DNA of 33,286 nucleotides, from NCBI RefSeq assembly GCF_000787855.1, contig NZ_BBPQ01000085.1, positions 1-33,286 on the forward strand. The letters are read 5' to 3'. This document shows, in pieces, positions 7,067 through 15,779 of the stretch. The position numbers and the translations under genes are program-made. The notes under the pieces were generated by a model. The model worked only from the letters and a program-made list of their open reading frames with translations, made no database searches and was not told the origin of the DNA. The stretch's first letter is position 1; each line of letters opens with the position of its first letter. This DNA comes from Streptacidiphilus anmyonensis (lineage in GTDB: Bacteria > Actinomycetota > Actinomycetes > Streptomycetales > Streptomycetaceae).

Positions 7067-7972
7067 ATGCAATTGGATTTGAACCTGCTCGCCGCGCTCG
7101 ACGCGCTGCTGGAGGAGGGCAGCGTGGCCGGGGCGGCCGCGCGCCTGCACGTCACCGCCCCCGCGATGAGCCGGAGCCTGGGCCGAATCCGGCGCACGAC
7201 CGGGGATCAGATCCTGGTGCGCACCGGCCGCACGATGACCCCGACGCCGTATGCGATCGCCGTCCGGGCCCAGGTGCACGAGCTGCTGCACCAGGTCCAG
7301 GGGGTGCTGGCACCGAGCCGTGAACTCGATCTGGCGACCTTGGAGCGCACGTTCACACTCCGCTGGCACGATTCGCTGGTCGCCTTGAGCGGCCCCGCGC
7401 TGCTTGCGGCCGCGCGCGGACAGGCGCCGGGGGTGCGACTGCGCTTCGTCGCGGAATCGAGCACCGACACCCCCGAGTTGCGGCGCGGAGAGGTCGACCT
7501 CGAGGCGAACGCCAACCGCCCGAGCGCGCCGGACATCCGGGCTGAGAACGTCGGAGAGACCCGCCTCGTCATCGTCGTGAGGCAGGGGCACCCCCTCACC
7601 CGCGTCAGGGCCGTCACCCCCAAGCGGTACGCCGCCGCTGAGCACGTCACCGTCTCGCGACGTGGAAACCTCACCAATGCCCTCGACGACGCCCTCGCGC
7701 GGATCGGCCTGACCCGCCGGGTGGTGGCGACCGCGCCCACGGAAGCGGCCGCGCTGGAGTTCGCGCGCGGCTCCGATCTCCTGGTCAGCGTCCCCGAAGC
7801 CACCACGCGGTCAGCGGTCGCCGACCTCGGCCTGGTCGTGCTCCCCCTCCCGCTCGAACTGCCGTCGGCCCCGATCTACCTGTCGTGGCATCAGCGCTAC
7901 GACACCGACCACGCCCACACCTGGCTGCGCGGACTGGCGCGAACCGCCCTGACCGCGGGCGCGACGTCGTAG
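7067..7972 (+). CDS. LysR-family transcriptional regulator
   Basis: This 301-residue protein opens with MQLDLNLLAALDALLEEGSV and the LysR winged helix-turn-helix (AGAAARLHVTAPAMSRSLGR, about 21-60). A periplasmic-binding-like effector domain covers about 90-290 (LVIVVRQGHPLTRVR, YLSWHQRYDTDHAHTWLR at the end). The ATG at 7067 was chosen because LysR proteins start just before the L-N-L-L pattern and because a -10 box sits seven bases upstream. An ATG at 7040 would add nine residues. It is divergent from the phosphatase-family/F420-like operon and probably regulates it. It resembles the second LysR at 17902-18804 in its N-terminal and C-terminal signatures. Confidence 0.95.
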   Translation: MQLDLNLLAALDALLEEGSVAGAAARLHVTAPAMSRSLGRIRRTTGDQILVRTGRTMTPTPYAIAVRAQVHELLHQVQGVLAPSRELDLATLERTFTLRWHDSLVALSGPALLAAARGQAPGVRLRFVAESSTDTPELRRGEVDLEANANRPSAPDIRAENVGETRLVIVVRQGHPLTRVRAVTPKRYAAAEHVTVSRRGNLTNALDDALARIGLTRRVVATAPTEAAALEFARGSDLLVSVPEATTRSAVADLGLVVLPLPLELPSAPIYLSWHQRYDTDHAHTWLRGLARTALTAGATS

Positions 7973-8465
7973 GCGGCGCCGTCCGGGCCACGAAGAGAGA
8001 ACCCGAAGGCTTCCCGTCTCAGCCGATGACCGTGGAGGCCACCACGTGCGCCACGGTGGGGCGGCACTCACCCTGGGATGATCCCGCGTGGGCTGGAGTG
8101 ATCACGGCAGCGGAGCCGTCATGGATACCCCCGTTCACGGGGCTGCGCCCACGCGACTCTCGTACGTTGGCGCCGCATCCGGACCGCTCCAGCCCGGCAC
8201 CGCCGACGCAGGCGGAACCCGCCCCTGCGGGATCCACCTGGGCCAGGAGATCCAGATCCGGACCGGCGGCAACCGACATCGTCGCAGCAAGGGCCGTTCC
8301 GTCGCCGGCTGGAGGTACTCGTTCTTCGCCGTGCTGGTCGAACGCGCCGAGACGCTCGACCAGCACACCGCCGCGCGGGGTGAGGACCGGCTGACCTCGC
8401 GGACCCGTTCGTCCGCGCGCGGGGCGTCGGGCCGTCGGGCTCGCCGGTCCTTTCACCCGGCTGGC
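7973..8465. other. non-coding stretch with a likely IS5-family transposase scar
   Basis: No intact gene is seen in this interval of almost 500 bases. On the plus strand, 8098-8170 reads VITAAEPSWIPPFTGLRPRD. This resembles the N-terminus of IS5-type (DDE) transposases common in Streptomyces, in which the phrase E-P-S-W-I-x-P-F-T-G-L is typical from memory. The frame then diverges. A second piece near 8300-8350 (GWRYSFFAVL in another frame) may derive from a different transposase but is too short to call. No terminal inverted repeats are obvious. Confidence 0.4.
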
Positions 8466-9155
8466 TCATCCTGCGCTGTCGGCCGCCCCTGCGAGCCAGG
8501 TGGCGAAGTGGTCGGTCTCGCCCCCGAGCAGTGGTGCGCCGTGGGAGAAGCCGACGGCGGTGACGTCGCGGGGCAGCCGTGCGTAGGAGGCGTTTCGGAC
8601 CGCGGGGTCGGCGGCGAGGGCGTCGGGACCGGTGGCGAGTTCGCCGCGGTGGAAGACGGCGTCGCCGACCAGCAGGGCTCGGCTGGGCTCGTGCAGCAGC
8701 GCGATGTGGCCAGGGCTGTGGCCGGGGGTGTGGATCACCCGCAGCGCGCCGACACGGTTGCCGTCGGCGACGGTCGCGGTCGCGGTGACAGGCTGCCAGT
8801 GGAGCAAGGGCACCCGGTCGATCGTCCGGCCGAGGCGGCCGGACCTGCCGTCGCGGGGAACGCGGCCGGCAGCGAGCCAGGGCGCGTCCTGCTCGTGGAT
8901 GAGCACGTCGGCGTTGGTGCGGGTGACCAGTTCGGCCAGACCACGGACGTGGTCGGGATGGGCGTGGGTGATCACGATGCGCCTGATGTCCTCGAGCCTT
9001 CTTCCCTCTGCTTCGAGAGCGTGGCGGATGACGGTGGGGGCGTTCTTCCAGCCGACGTCGACCAGGGTGAGGCCGTCCTCGTCGGTGACGAGGAAGCAGT
9101 TGTCGCCGTCCCCGCGGGTGGGGATGCGCAGGATCCCGGGGGCCAGGCCGCTCAT
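8466..9155 (-). CDS. metallo-beta-lactamase-fold hydrolase
   Basis: This 229-residue protein has the metal-binding signature of the MBL fold: THAHPDH (His64, His66, Asp68, His69), His146 in HTPGHSPGH, Asp165 in LLVGDAVF and His205 in GFSHG. This set normally holds two metal ions, as in glyoxalase II and lactonases. The substrate may be a thioester or lactone made by the operon's pathway, which is inference. Its ATG at 9153-9155 overlaps the stop of the aconitase-type small subunit (ATGA). It is the last gene of a five-gene minus-strand operon starting at 13317. Confidence 0.92.
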   Translation of the reverse strand: MSGLAPGILRIPTRGDGDNCFLVTDEDGLTLVDVGWKNAPTVIRHALEAEGRRLEDIRRIVITHAHPDHVRGLAELVTRTNADVLIHEQDAPWLAAGRVPRDGRSGRLGRTIDRVPLLHWQPVTATATVADGNRVGALRVIHTPGHSPGHIALLHEPSRALLVGDAVFHRGELATGPDALAADPAVRNASYARLPRDVTAVGFSHGAPLLGGETDHFATWLAGAADSAG

Positions 9156-9733
9156 GCGCCGCTCCCCTGGCCGGCAGCCGCCACCGCGGGTGATCGAAGG
9201 ATGTCGACGAGGTCGGTCGGAAGGTAGCCCTGCTGAGCGAGCCGGGGCAGGATCCCACCTCCGGCGATGATCTCCAGGACCAAGCCGGGCAGCGGAGGCA
9301 CCTTTCCGGTTGCCTGCGTGGTCCGGTTCGTCCAGGTTCCGGTGGCCAGGTCGATCGCGGCGAGGTCTCCGTCGCTGAAGATCGACGTCGCGTCGGGCAC
9401 CGTCATCGCCGGCAGGCCCGCGTTGACGGCGTTCCTGAAGAACAAGGAGTTGAACTCCTCGGCGATGAGTGCTGCGACGCCGAGCTGGTTGAGGAGTGCT
9501 GCGACGGGTCGCGAGGAGCCGAGGCCGAAGTTGCGTCCGGCGACCACGATGTCGCCGCGCCCTACCTGGTCGGTCCAGCCGGGGCGGACGTTGTAGAAGA
9601 CCTGTTTCGCGGCCTCGGGGATATCGAGCTTCATGGCGTCCGGCGGGTACATGTCGTCGGTGGTCAGTCCGTCGCCGAACACCCAGACACGTCCGGTGAC
9701 CTGCAGACCGTCGGCCTGCGGTGCGTTGCTCAT
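9152..9733 (-). CDS. aconitase/isopropylmalate-isomerase family, small (swivel) subunit
   Basis: This 193-residue protein has the swivel-domain signatures of LeuD-type subunits: an N-terminal [10 protein letters not shown] (canonical D-x-I-x-T-D-x-I-x-P) and [10 protein letters not shown] at 66-75 (canonical G-x-N-F-G-x-G-S-S-R), followed by [16 protein letters not shown]. It pairs with the large subunit encoded just upstream to form an Fe-S hydro-lyase. Its ATG at 9731-9733 overlaps the large-subunit stop (ATGA). Similar heterodimers act on isopropylmalate, homoaconitate or dimethylmaleate. The neighbours here (PrpD-like and lyase) argue against leucine synthesis. The last 30 residues are a basic/Ala-rich extension. 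Confidence 0.92.
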   Translation of the reverse strand: MSNAPQADGLQVTGRVWVFGDGLTTDDMYPPDAMKLDIPEAAKQVFYNVRPGWTDQVGRGDIVVAGRNFGLGSSRPVAALLNQLGVAALIAEEFNSLFFRNAVNAGLPAMTVPDATSIFSDGDLAAIDLATGTWTNRTTQATGKVPPLPGLVLEIIAGGGILPRLAQQGYLPTDLVDILRSPAVAAAGQGSGA

Positions 9734-10980
9734 CGTGCGGTCCCCTCGCGTGCGTCGACGATGCGGCCGGCGATCGCGGAGGCCGCGACCGTGGCGGGGG
9801 ACGCCATGTAGATCTCTGCCTCGGGCGAGCCCATCCGGCCCGTGAAGTTCCGGGTGGACGAGGTCAGGCATACTTCGCCGGGGCCGACGAGCCCCATGTG
9901 GTAACCGAAGCACGCGCCGCACGTCGCGTTCGTGACCACCCCTCCGGCGTCGGCGATGTCTTGCAGATAGCCCAGGCGCAGGGCGTCCCGGTACACCTGC
10001 TGACTGGCCGGGGTGACGATCAGTCGAACTCCGGCGGCGACCTGCTTGCCGCGCAGCACGCCGGCGGCGATGCGAAGGTCGTCGAGCTGGCCGTTGGCGC
10101 ACGAGCCGATGAACGCCTGGTCGATCTTCCGGGGCTCGATCTCGGTGACGGGCAGGCCGTTGCGGGAGACCGTGCCGGGGCGCGCCACGTAGGGCACGAG
10201 GGTCGACAGGTCGATCTCGCGCACGTCGGCGTACGTGGCGTCCGAATCGGCGTGGGAGGGCTGGTAGTCGGTGACGCCGAGCGCCTCGAAGTGCGCGGCG
10301 AGTACGTCGTCGTGGGCGAAGGTCGAGAAGTCCGCCGAGAGTTCGGCTCCCTGGGTCGCGATGGTGCGGCGGTCGTGCAGGGGCATCGAGGCGAGGCCGG
10401 GGCCGCCGTACTCGAGGTTGAGGTTGGTCGCGTCGCCGAACTCGTTGGCCACGTGGAGGAAGACGTCCTTGCCGCTGACGCCCGCGGGCATCTCGCCGAG
10501 CAGTTCGTAGCGGATGGTCGGGGAGACCTGGAACCACGTGCGGCCGGTGCACAGGATCGAGTAGACCTCGGCCGGGCCGAGCCCGCGCGCCGCGGTGTTG
10601 TACGCCCCGCCGGCGCAGGTGTGGCTGTCGGTGCAGGCGAGGATCTCGCCGGGCCTGGCGAGGCCGTTCTCGGCGACGACCTGGTGGCAGATGCCGTGCC
10701 GGCCGACGTCGTAGAAGCGTGAGATCCCGAACTCGGCGGCGAACCTGCGCGCGTGCGGGCCGCCGGCGGCGTCCTTGATCGTGGGTGCGGGGACGGCGTG
10801 GTCCATCACGATCGCGACCTTGTCGGGGTCGGCGATCCTGAGCGGCTGCAGCCACATCGTGGAGAACTGCAGGTCGATCAGGACCGTCATGTCAACGTCC
10901 ACGGTCACGGTGTCGCCGACGGCGACGGAGGCGAGACCGGCCCTGCGGGCCAGGATCCGCTCCATCATGGTCATGCCCAT
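9730..10980 (-). CDS. aconitase/isopropylmalate-isomerase family, large [4Fe-4S] subunit
   Basis: This 416-residue protein carries the Fe-S ligands of the aconitase superfamily: Cys294 in IGSCANGQ and Cys354/Cys357 in TCGACFG. The TDSHT substrate motif is at 117-121, and [12 protein letters not shown] (374-385) is near the end. The length matches LeuC/HacA/DmdA-type large subunits of 410-430 residues rather than 750-900-residue aconitases. The ATG at 10978-10980 has GGAG seven bases upstream. It begins one base after the stop of the lyase gene. With the small subunit it should hydrate or dehydrate a C5-C7 hydroxy-diacid or -triacid. Candidates are a dimethylmaleate hydratase-like or methylaconitate hydratase-like step. 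Confidence 0.93.
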   Translation of the reverse strand: MGMTMMERILARRAGLASVAVGDTVTVDVDMTVLIDLQFSTMWLQPLRIADPDKVAIVMDHAVPAPTIKDAAGGPHARRFAAEFGISRFYDVGRHGICHQVVAENGLARPGEILACTDSHTCAGGAYNTAARGLGPAEVYSILCTGRTWFQVSPTIRYELLGEMPAGVSGKDVFLHVANEFGDATNLNLEYGGPGLASMPLHDRRTIATQGAELSADFSTFAHDDVLAAHFEALGVTDYQPSHADSDATYADVREIDLSTLVPYVARPGTVSRNGLPVTEIEPRKIDQAFIGSCANGQLDDLRIAAGVLRGKQVAAGVRLIVTPASQQVYRDALRLGYLQDIADAGGVVTNATCGACFGYHMGLVGPGEVCLTSSTRNFTGRMGSPEAEIYMASPATVAASAIAGRIVDAREGTAR

Positions 10981-10981
10981 A

Positions 10982-11872
10982 TCAGGACTCCGTTCCTTCT
11001 CGGGCGGGGGCGGGCCGGTACCTCTCACCGAGTTCGAACCACTCGGCCATGCCGACGAGGTTGAAGAACTCCTCCGGCCGGCTGGGCAGGAACGCGTCGA
11101 CCGTGATCCCGCGCAGCCGGCACAGCGCGGTCAGCGATCCGAGCGCGCTGTGCGCGAGCGCGGCGGAGGGGTGGATCGCGACGGCGAATCCGAGTTCCTG
11201 GAGCCGCTCGGCGGACTGCTCGGGGGTCAGGCCGCCGATGACGAGGTTGAGCAGGAGCGGCGCCTCGACCTCGGCGGCGATCCGCTCGATCTCCTCCGTG
11301 CTCTGCGGCGCCTCGACGAACAGGATGTCCGCGCCCGCGGCGACGTACATGTTGGCCCGCTTGATCGCCTCGTCGAGTCCGAGCGGGCCGCGGGCGTCGG
11401 TGCGGGCGATGATCAGCATCCCGCTGTCGGTGCGCGCCTCGACGGCGGCGCCGAGCGTGCGCAGGAAGTCCGCGGCGCTGACGAGCTCCTTGTCGGGCAG
11501 GTGGCCGCACTTCTTCGGGAAGGCCTGGTCCTCGAGTTGGATCGCCGCGACTCCGGCGTCCTGGTACTCGCGCACGGTCCGGACGACGTTGACGGGAGCG
11601 CCGTAGCCGGTGTCGGCGTCGGCCAGGAGGGGCACGTCGCCGAGCACGCGAACCATCATCCGGGCGCGTTCGACCATCTCGGTCTGGGTCACCAGACCGA
11701 TGTCGGGCAGTCCGAAGCCGGAGGCGGCGACGCCTGCTCCGGTGAGGTACGCGGCGACGTGGCCGGTGCGCCTCGCCAGATGGGCGCTGATGCCGTCGAA
11801 GACGCCCGGTGCGACGACCAGCCGGCCGGCGTCGAGCAGCTCGCGCAGGCGGGCGCGTGCGGGTGTGGTCAT
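10982..11872 (-). CDS. PEP-mutase/isocitrate-lyase superfamily C-C lyase
   Basis: This 296-residue protein has the TIM-barrel pattern of the superfamily. Asp85 and Asp87 lie in LADADTGYG (metal site), and IQLEDQ is at 111-116. The flexible-loop motif KKCGH (120-124) places the catalytic Cys at 122, as in isocitrate and 2-methylisocitrate lyases. The loop Cys means a lyase rather than a PEP mutase or oxaloacetate hydrolase. 2-methylisocitrate lyase (PrpB-like) or 2,3-dimethylmalate lyase (Dml-like) would both release pyruvate or succinate/glyoxylate-type products. The ATG at 11870-11872 follows a strong AAAGGAGG site. It sits 23 bases behind the PrpD-like gene and one base before the aconitase-type large subunit. 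Confidence 0.93.
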   Translation of the reverse strand: MTTPARARLRELLDAGRLVVAPGVFDGISAHLARRTGHVAAYLTGAGVAASGFGLPDIGLVTQTEMVERARMMVRVLGDVPLLADADTGYGAPVNVVRTVREYQDAGVAAIQLEDQAFPKKCGHLPDKELVSAADFLRTLGAAVEARTDSGMLIIARTDARGPLGLDEAIKRANMYVAAGADILFVEAPQSTEEIERIAAEVEAPLLLNLVIGGLTPEQSAERLQELGFAVAIHPSAALAHSALGSLTALCRLRGITVDAFLPSRPEEFFNLVGMAEWFELGERYRPAPAREGTES

Positions 11873-11895
11873 GGTCCCTCCTTTGCTGGTCTTCA

Positions 11896-13317
11896 TCAGT
11901 CGAGCGCCCTTCCCACGGGGCCGGCCAGCAGGGCCGTGAGCGGGGCGATCGAGTCCGCTTCCGCGAGTCCGTGCACGGCGTCGACGATCGCCGAGGCGCG
12001 GTCGGCGTCCATGACGCGGCTGGTCAGGGCGTGGAACTTGGCGACGACTTCGTCGTTGGTGACCGGGTCGAGCGGGTTGCCGTGCGGGGCGACGACGGAC
12101 TCGCTGTCGGTCGATCCGTCGGTGAACGTGAGGGCGAGGTGGGTCTGGAACCGTTCGGTCAGCGGCAGCTCGTCGATCGAGCGGTCCAGGGTGACGGCCG
12201 TGCGGTCGATCAGCTCCCAGACGTCGTCGGCGTCGAGCCGGTCGGCGGTGAACTGCTCGGGCAGCGCGGTGCCGTCGAGCAGCGTGACGGCGGTCGCGTA
12301 GCCGATGTTCATCTGGGCGCCGATCGCCTCCAGCGGGCGCTGCGGCTCCCACCAGCCGTGGTGGTGGACCACACCGCCGACCCGGGCCTCGATCCGTTCG
12401 ATCACGCGTCCCGCGAGCCTTTCGCGCAGCGCCTGGGCGGCCTGGACCGCGCCGTGCAGCCCGCCCATGACGGCCCAGGACTTCACCACGACCGCCGTGG
12501 TCTCCCAGGTCGTGCCCAGGCCCCGGACGATGGCTTCGAGGTCGGTCGGGTGGCCTTCCCCGTAGACCGCCACATAGCCGCCGTACTCGCGTTCGAAGAC
12601 CTGGTCGATTCCGGTGTAGCCGGTGGCCGCCAAGGCCGCGGAGTAGAAGCCGTTGCGGGCGGCGAAGCCGTGCTGCATGCGCTTGCCCATCGCCTCGTAC
12701 TGGGCCGACATGAGTCCCGCCGACTGGGTGGCGGCGAAGCCGAGGGCGTCCTCGGTCCGCGCGGGATCGAGCCCGCGCAGCTTGGCGCAGGCCGCCGCTG
12801 CGGAGCTGGTGCCGAAAACCGGTCCGGAGTGCCAGCCGCGCAGGAGCATCTCGGTGCCGCCGATCGAGTGGCCGACCCGCGGACCGACCTCGAACCCCAC
12901 GATCGCCGCCAGCAGCAGGTCGCGGCCGCTCACCTCGCGGCCCAGATGGTCGGCCGTGGCCAGGAGCGAGGGCACCAGCAGCGAGGCGCTGTGCAGGGGC
13001 GCGAGCGGGTGGAAGTCGTCGAGTTCGAAGCCCTGGACGTAGGTGCTGTTCAGCAGCGCCGCGCCCGCGGGCGTCGTGGTGCGGCCGGTGCCGATCACGA
13101 CGGCGTCACCGCCGCCCTCGACGCCGAGCACGGCCTCGGTCGCCAGCCTCGACCACGGCAGTTGCGCGCCGACCAGGGCGCAGCCGAGGCCGTCGAGCAG
13201 CAGGTGGGCCGCACGGTCGCGGACGTGGGCGGGGACGTCCTCCCAGGCGAGGTCGTGGATCCAGGTCACGAGCCGGCCGGTGACGCCGCCGGGCTCGGAC
13301 GGACGGTTCAGGTTCAT
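11896..13317 (-). CDS. MmgE/PrpD-family protein
   Basis: This 473-residue protein shows the two-domain pattern of the MmgE/PrpD family. The N-terminal all-helical part contains LLLDGLGCALVG, NSTYVQGFELDDFHPLAPLHSAS and GFEVGPRVG. The C-terminal lid part contains VKSWAVMGGLHGAVQAA and IGAQMNIGYATAV. PrpD enzymes dehydrate 2-methylcitrate; relatives include cis-aconitate decarboxylase and an iminodisuccinate epimerase, so the family alone does not fix the substrate. The ATG at 13315-13317 has no convincing ribosome site. An in-frame TTG at 13374 would run across the IclR operator and is disfavoured. It is the first gene of the five-gene operon and is divergent from an IclR regulator. Confidence 0.92.
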   Translation of the reverse strand: MNLNRPSEPGGVTGRLVTWIHDLAWEDVPAHVRDRAAHLLLDGLGCALVGAQLPWSRLATEAVLGVEGGGDAVVIGTGRTTTPAGAALLNSTYVQGFELDDFHPLAPLHSASLLVPSLLATADHLGREVSGRDLLLAAIVGFEVGPRVGHSIGGTEMLLRGWHSGPVFGTSSAAAACAKLRGLDPARTEDALGFAATQSAGLMSAQYEAMGKRMQHGFAARNGFYSAALAATGYTGIDQVFEREYGGYVAVYGEGHPTDLEAIVRGLGTTWETTAVVVKSWAVMGGLHGAVQAAQALRERLAGRVIERIEARVGGVVHHHGWWEPQRPLEAIGAQMNIGYATAVTLLDGTALPEQFTADRLDADDVWELIDRTAVTLDRSIDELPLTERFQTHLALTFTDGSTDSESVVAPHGNPLDPVTNDEVVAKFHALTSRVMDADRASAIVDAVHGLAEADSIAPLTALLAGPVGRALD

Positions 13318-13358
13318 GGGGGTATTGCCGCACCGTCGCAGCGACGGCTTCCACCTAA

Positions 13359-13375
13359 CTTGCGTTTTCTGCAAG
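13359..13375. promoter_or_regulatory. putative IclR operator
   Basis: CTTGC-N7-GCAAG forms an inverted repeat in the 59-base gap between the PrpD-like gene and the IclR gene. A possible -10 box TAACTT (13356-13361) for the IclR gene overlaps its left arm. A bound protein would block its own promoter and could also control the divergent operon. The size fits IclR-type sites of about 15 bp. Confidence 0.45.
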
Positions 13376-13376
13376 C

Positions 13377-14156
13377 ATGGCCGGTATGAGCACGGCCCTG
13401 CGCGGACTTCAGATGCTGGAGGCCCTCGCAGGCATGCGCCAGCCCGCTCCGCTGCGCGCGGTCGCCGAGCGTGTGGGACTGTCGCAGTCCCAGACCTTCC
13501 GGGTCCTGCAGGAGTTGGAGCGGGGCGGCTACCTCGAGCACCTCGGACGCAGCGGCTACCGGCTCGCCGGCAGATCGGTGGCCCTGGCCACGCTGATCGG
13601 ACCGCGCCCCGCCGTGCTGCGCGCCGTCCACCCTGCCGTCAGCCGCCTTGCCCACATCACCGGTGAAGCCGTCGTCGTGCACCTGCGCTCCGGCTCCGCG
13701 CGCGTCCTCGTGCTCGGCGTTCCGGCTCCCTCAGGCCCGATCGCGGAGCCCGCGGGCGTGCTCGGCGAGCGCTCGCCCCTGGCCGTCGGCAGCAGCGGCC
13801 GCATCATCCTCGCCTACCTGCCCGAGCGGGAGCTGGCGTCAATCGACCTCGTCGGCACCACTCCCGCGCAGCTCGCGGCGATCCGCGAGCGCGGCTACGA
13901 AACGTCGTTCGGCGAGAACCACCCCGGCGTCAACGGCGTCTCGGCGCCGCTCCTGGCCTACCGGGACGAGAACGTCCCGGAAGAACCCACCACACTCGGC
14001 GCCATCACCGTCGCCGGTCCGGCCTCGCGGCTCACCGAGGCCGCCTTCCCCCGCGTCCTGAAGCCTCTCCTCGCCGCGTGCCGCGACCTGAGCCCTCGAC
14101 TGGCCGCCGTCCTCGGGCCCTACCCCGGCGAGACGGTCGACCAACTGGACCTGTGA
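13377..14156 (+). CDS. IclR-family transcriptional regulator
   Basis: This 259-residue protein has an N-terminal winged helix-turn-helix (about 8-58: MLEALAGMRQPAPLRAVAER followed by VGLSQSQTFRVLQELERGGY). A C-terminal IclR effector domain covers about 80-250 and includes LGERSPLAVGSSGRIILAYL and GYETSFGENHPGVNGVSAPL. ATG 13377 and ATG 13386 (MSTALRGLQ) are both possible; neither has a Shine-Dalgarno, and family members usually begin like the second. IclR proteins commonly control catabolism of organic acids and aromatics, which fits the divergent diacid-processing operon. The inverted repeat at 13359-13375 is its likely binding site. Confidence 0.94.
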   Translation: MAGMSTALRGLQMLEALAGMRQPAPLRAVAERVGLSQSQTFRVLQELERGGYLEHLGRSGYRLAGRSVALATLIGPRPAVLRAVHPAVSRLAHITGEAVVVHLRSGSARVLVLGVPAPSGPIAEPAGVLGERSPLAVGSSGRIILAYLPERELASIDLVGTTPAQLAAIRERGYETSFGENHPGVNGVSAPLLAYRDENVPEEPTTLGAITVAGPASRLTEAAFPRVLKPLLAACRDLSPRLAAVLGPYPGETVDQLDL

Positions 14157-14703
14157 CGAGTCTCGGAGCCCCTCGGCTCGCGGTGTGCCTGCGGCTGCGG
14201 CTGCGCCTGTGCCTGCGGGTGGGCACGGAACAGACGTGGTCGCCTTCTGGAGAGTTGACATGACGGAGATGGCCCCTCGTTGCTCAGTGCCTCAGGGATG
14301 AGGCTCGCGAGTGTGTACAGCGATCTGAGTCGCCATCGGCGTCTGGCGTTACAGCAGTCGTTCGTTGCGACGGCGTCGGACACCTCGCATCCCATCTGCT
14401 GGCCGTTGGTTCGGCTTCAGCCGGGACGGCAAGCCGCAGCGGCGGCAAGACCGAGGTTGAAGAGCAGCCGGCGGCGGTGGGCCGGTCAATCGTTGCCCGG
14501 TTCACGGTCGGAAAGTGGCTCACGAAATGATCTGGAACCTCCGGCAACTCGGGGGACGCTCAGGCGAACACCCGTCGGATCTACCCCTGACATCTGGACC
14601 TGTATCTGGCCTTCGTCGAGCGAGGAGGGGCTGCCCCGGAGCCTGGACCAGCTGATCGGGGAGGCCTGTGAGGCGGTCGGGCTCCCCGCCTGAGCCCTCG
14701 TGC
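14157..14703. other. 547-base stretch without a convincing gene
   Basis: The left part holds a short imperfect CTGCGG/CTGTGC tandem (about 14187-14219). The right part has a plus-strand frame ending SLDQLIGEACEAVGLPA with a TGA at 14691-14693. That looks like a real protein C-terminus but has no recognisable start or family. I see no RNA gene or mobile-element ends. Confidence 0.4.
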
Positions 14704-15654
14704 TCACGACCCTTGCGGGTGCGCCTGCTTGACCATGGCCTCGACGGCGTTGACGACGACGTCCGGCCGGTCGAGCGGGATGTCGTGGGAGCTGTGGTCG
14801 GCCACGACCAGGTGCCGGTTGGGTGCGGCGTCGGCGAACTCCCGCTGGGCCTGGCGCCACAGCTGGGCGTCGACGCCGGCAGGGAAGGGCGTCGTGGCGG
14901 AGACGATGGCGGTGGCGGGGACCGAATCGGGCCAGGCCAGCTGGTGATACGCGAGGTGCACAGGCCCGTAGCCGTCCGCCTCGTCGAGGAGTTGACGGGT
15001 CGCCGGGGTGAGCGGCCGGCCCTTGAGCGCATCGATCTGCTGCTGGTTCGCGGCGACGATCCGCTCCGTTTCCGCGGCGGTGTAGAACTGCGGCAGGCTG
15101 GCGTCCACCAGGACCGCCCCGGCCACGGCCTGGGGATGCGCGCGGACGAAGTAGGTCGCGATCTCGCCGGCCAGCGAGTGCGACACCAGGACGACGTGCT
15201 TGGTGACGCCGAGCTGTGCCAGCCCCCCGGCGAGGTCGGCCGCGGCGTTCGGCGCCCGCCACGGCCCGGGGACGTAGGGGCTGCGTCCCTCGCCAGAGCG
15301 GTCGTAGGTGATGACCTCGGCACCGGTCTGCCGAGCGAGGACAGGGGCGACCTTCTTCCAGTAGGAGGCGTCGAGTCCTCCCCCGGCGTCGAGGACGATG
15401 ACCGGCAGACGGCGGCTGCCGGGCGTCACGTAGAACGCGAGCCGGTGCCCGTCGACGGTGAGCAGGTGCGTCACCGACTGCGAGCCGGCAGACGCGGACG
15501 AGGATGCGGCGGCGGTCGTGGCTGCGGTCGGGTGGGCCTCGGTTGCCCCGGCAGTGGCGCAGGCGGTGAGTCCGCCGACCACCAGTGCGGCGGCTGCGAG
15601 AGCGAGCACCGGGCGCCGGCGACGGACAGTCCGGGGGCTGTGGTTGGTGTCCAT
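14704..15654 (-). CDS. lipoprotein alpha/beta hydrolase
   Basis: This 316-residue protein begins with a basic stretch (RTVRRRR), a hydrophobic helix and the lipobox L-T-A-C with Cys32, so it is predicted to be a lipid-anchored extracellular enzyme. A Ser/Ala/Thr linker (33-60) leads to an alpha/beta hydrolase domain: oxyanion region VLDAGGGLDASYW, TYDRSGEGRS, nucleophile Ser160 in VSHSLAGE, Asp184 in VLVDAS and His287 or His290 in VADHSSHD. The elbow reads S-H-S-L-A-G instead of G-x-S-x-G. The substrate is unknown. The ATG at 15652-15654 has an excellent AAGGAGGG site. It lies downstream of the decayed aldehyde dehydrogenase, separated by a nested inverted repeat, and may have its own promoter. 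Confidence 0.9.
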   Translation of the reverse strand: MDTNHSPRTVRRRRPVLALAAAALVVGGLTACATAGATEAHPTAATTAAASSSASAGSQSVTHLLTVDGHRLAFYVTPGSRRLPVIVLDAGGGLDASYWKKVAPVLARQTGAEVITYDRSGEGRSPYVPGPWRAPNAAADLAGGLAQLGVTKHVVLVSHSLAGEIATYFVRAHPQAVAGAVLVDASLPQFYTAAETERIVAANQQQIDALKGRPLTPATRQLLDEADGYGPVHLAYHQLAWPDSVPATAIVSATTPFPAGVDAQLWRQAQREFADAAPNRHLVVADHSSHDIPLDRPDVVVNAVEAMVKQAHPQGS

Positions 15655-15705
15655 GGAACCTTCCCTCCTTGGTGATCCGGGTTCCAGCCTCGCCGCTGCG
15701 GACAC

Positions 15706-15764
15706 CCGCCGACGATGGTGCTGGCCCCCCGGGCCAGGGGGCTTAACCCCCGCATCGTCGGCGG
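15706..15764. terminator. nested inverted repeat, probable terminator or operator
   Basis: A perfect 12-bp inverted repeat, CCGCCGACGATG (15706-15717) and CATCGTCGGCGG (15753-15764), encloses a smaller stem CTGGCCC-CCC-GGGCCAG (15721-15737). It lies between the stop of the aldehyde dehydrogenase remnant and the lipoprotein gene. It could end transcription of the upstream operon or act as a regulatory site for the lipoprotein gene. No T-run follows. Confidence 0.45.
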
Positions 15765-15779
15765 ACCACCCGCCCCGGC

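Noticed and set aside
9152..11028. Annotation of the two-subunit hydro-lyase as leucine-pathway LeuCD
   Set aside because: Subunits are translationally coupled to a KKCGH lyase, PrpD-like and MBL genes under an IclR regulator, with no leucine genes; a catabolic hydro-lyase is more likely.
14182..14220. CTGCGG-type short tandem repeat as a CRISPR or iteron
   Set aside because: Units are six to eight bases, imperfect and few; there are no spacers or adjacent cas or rep genes.
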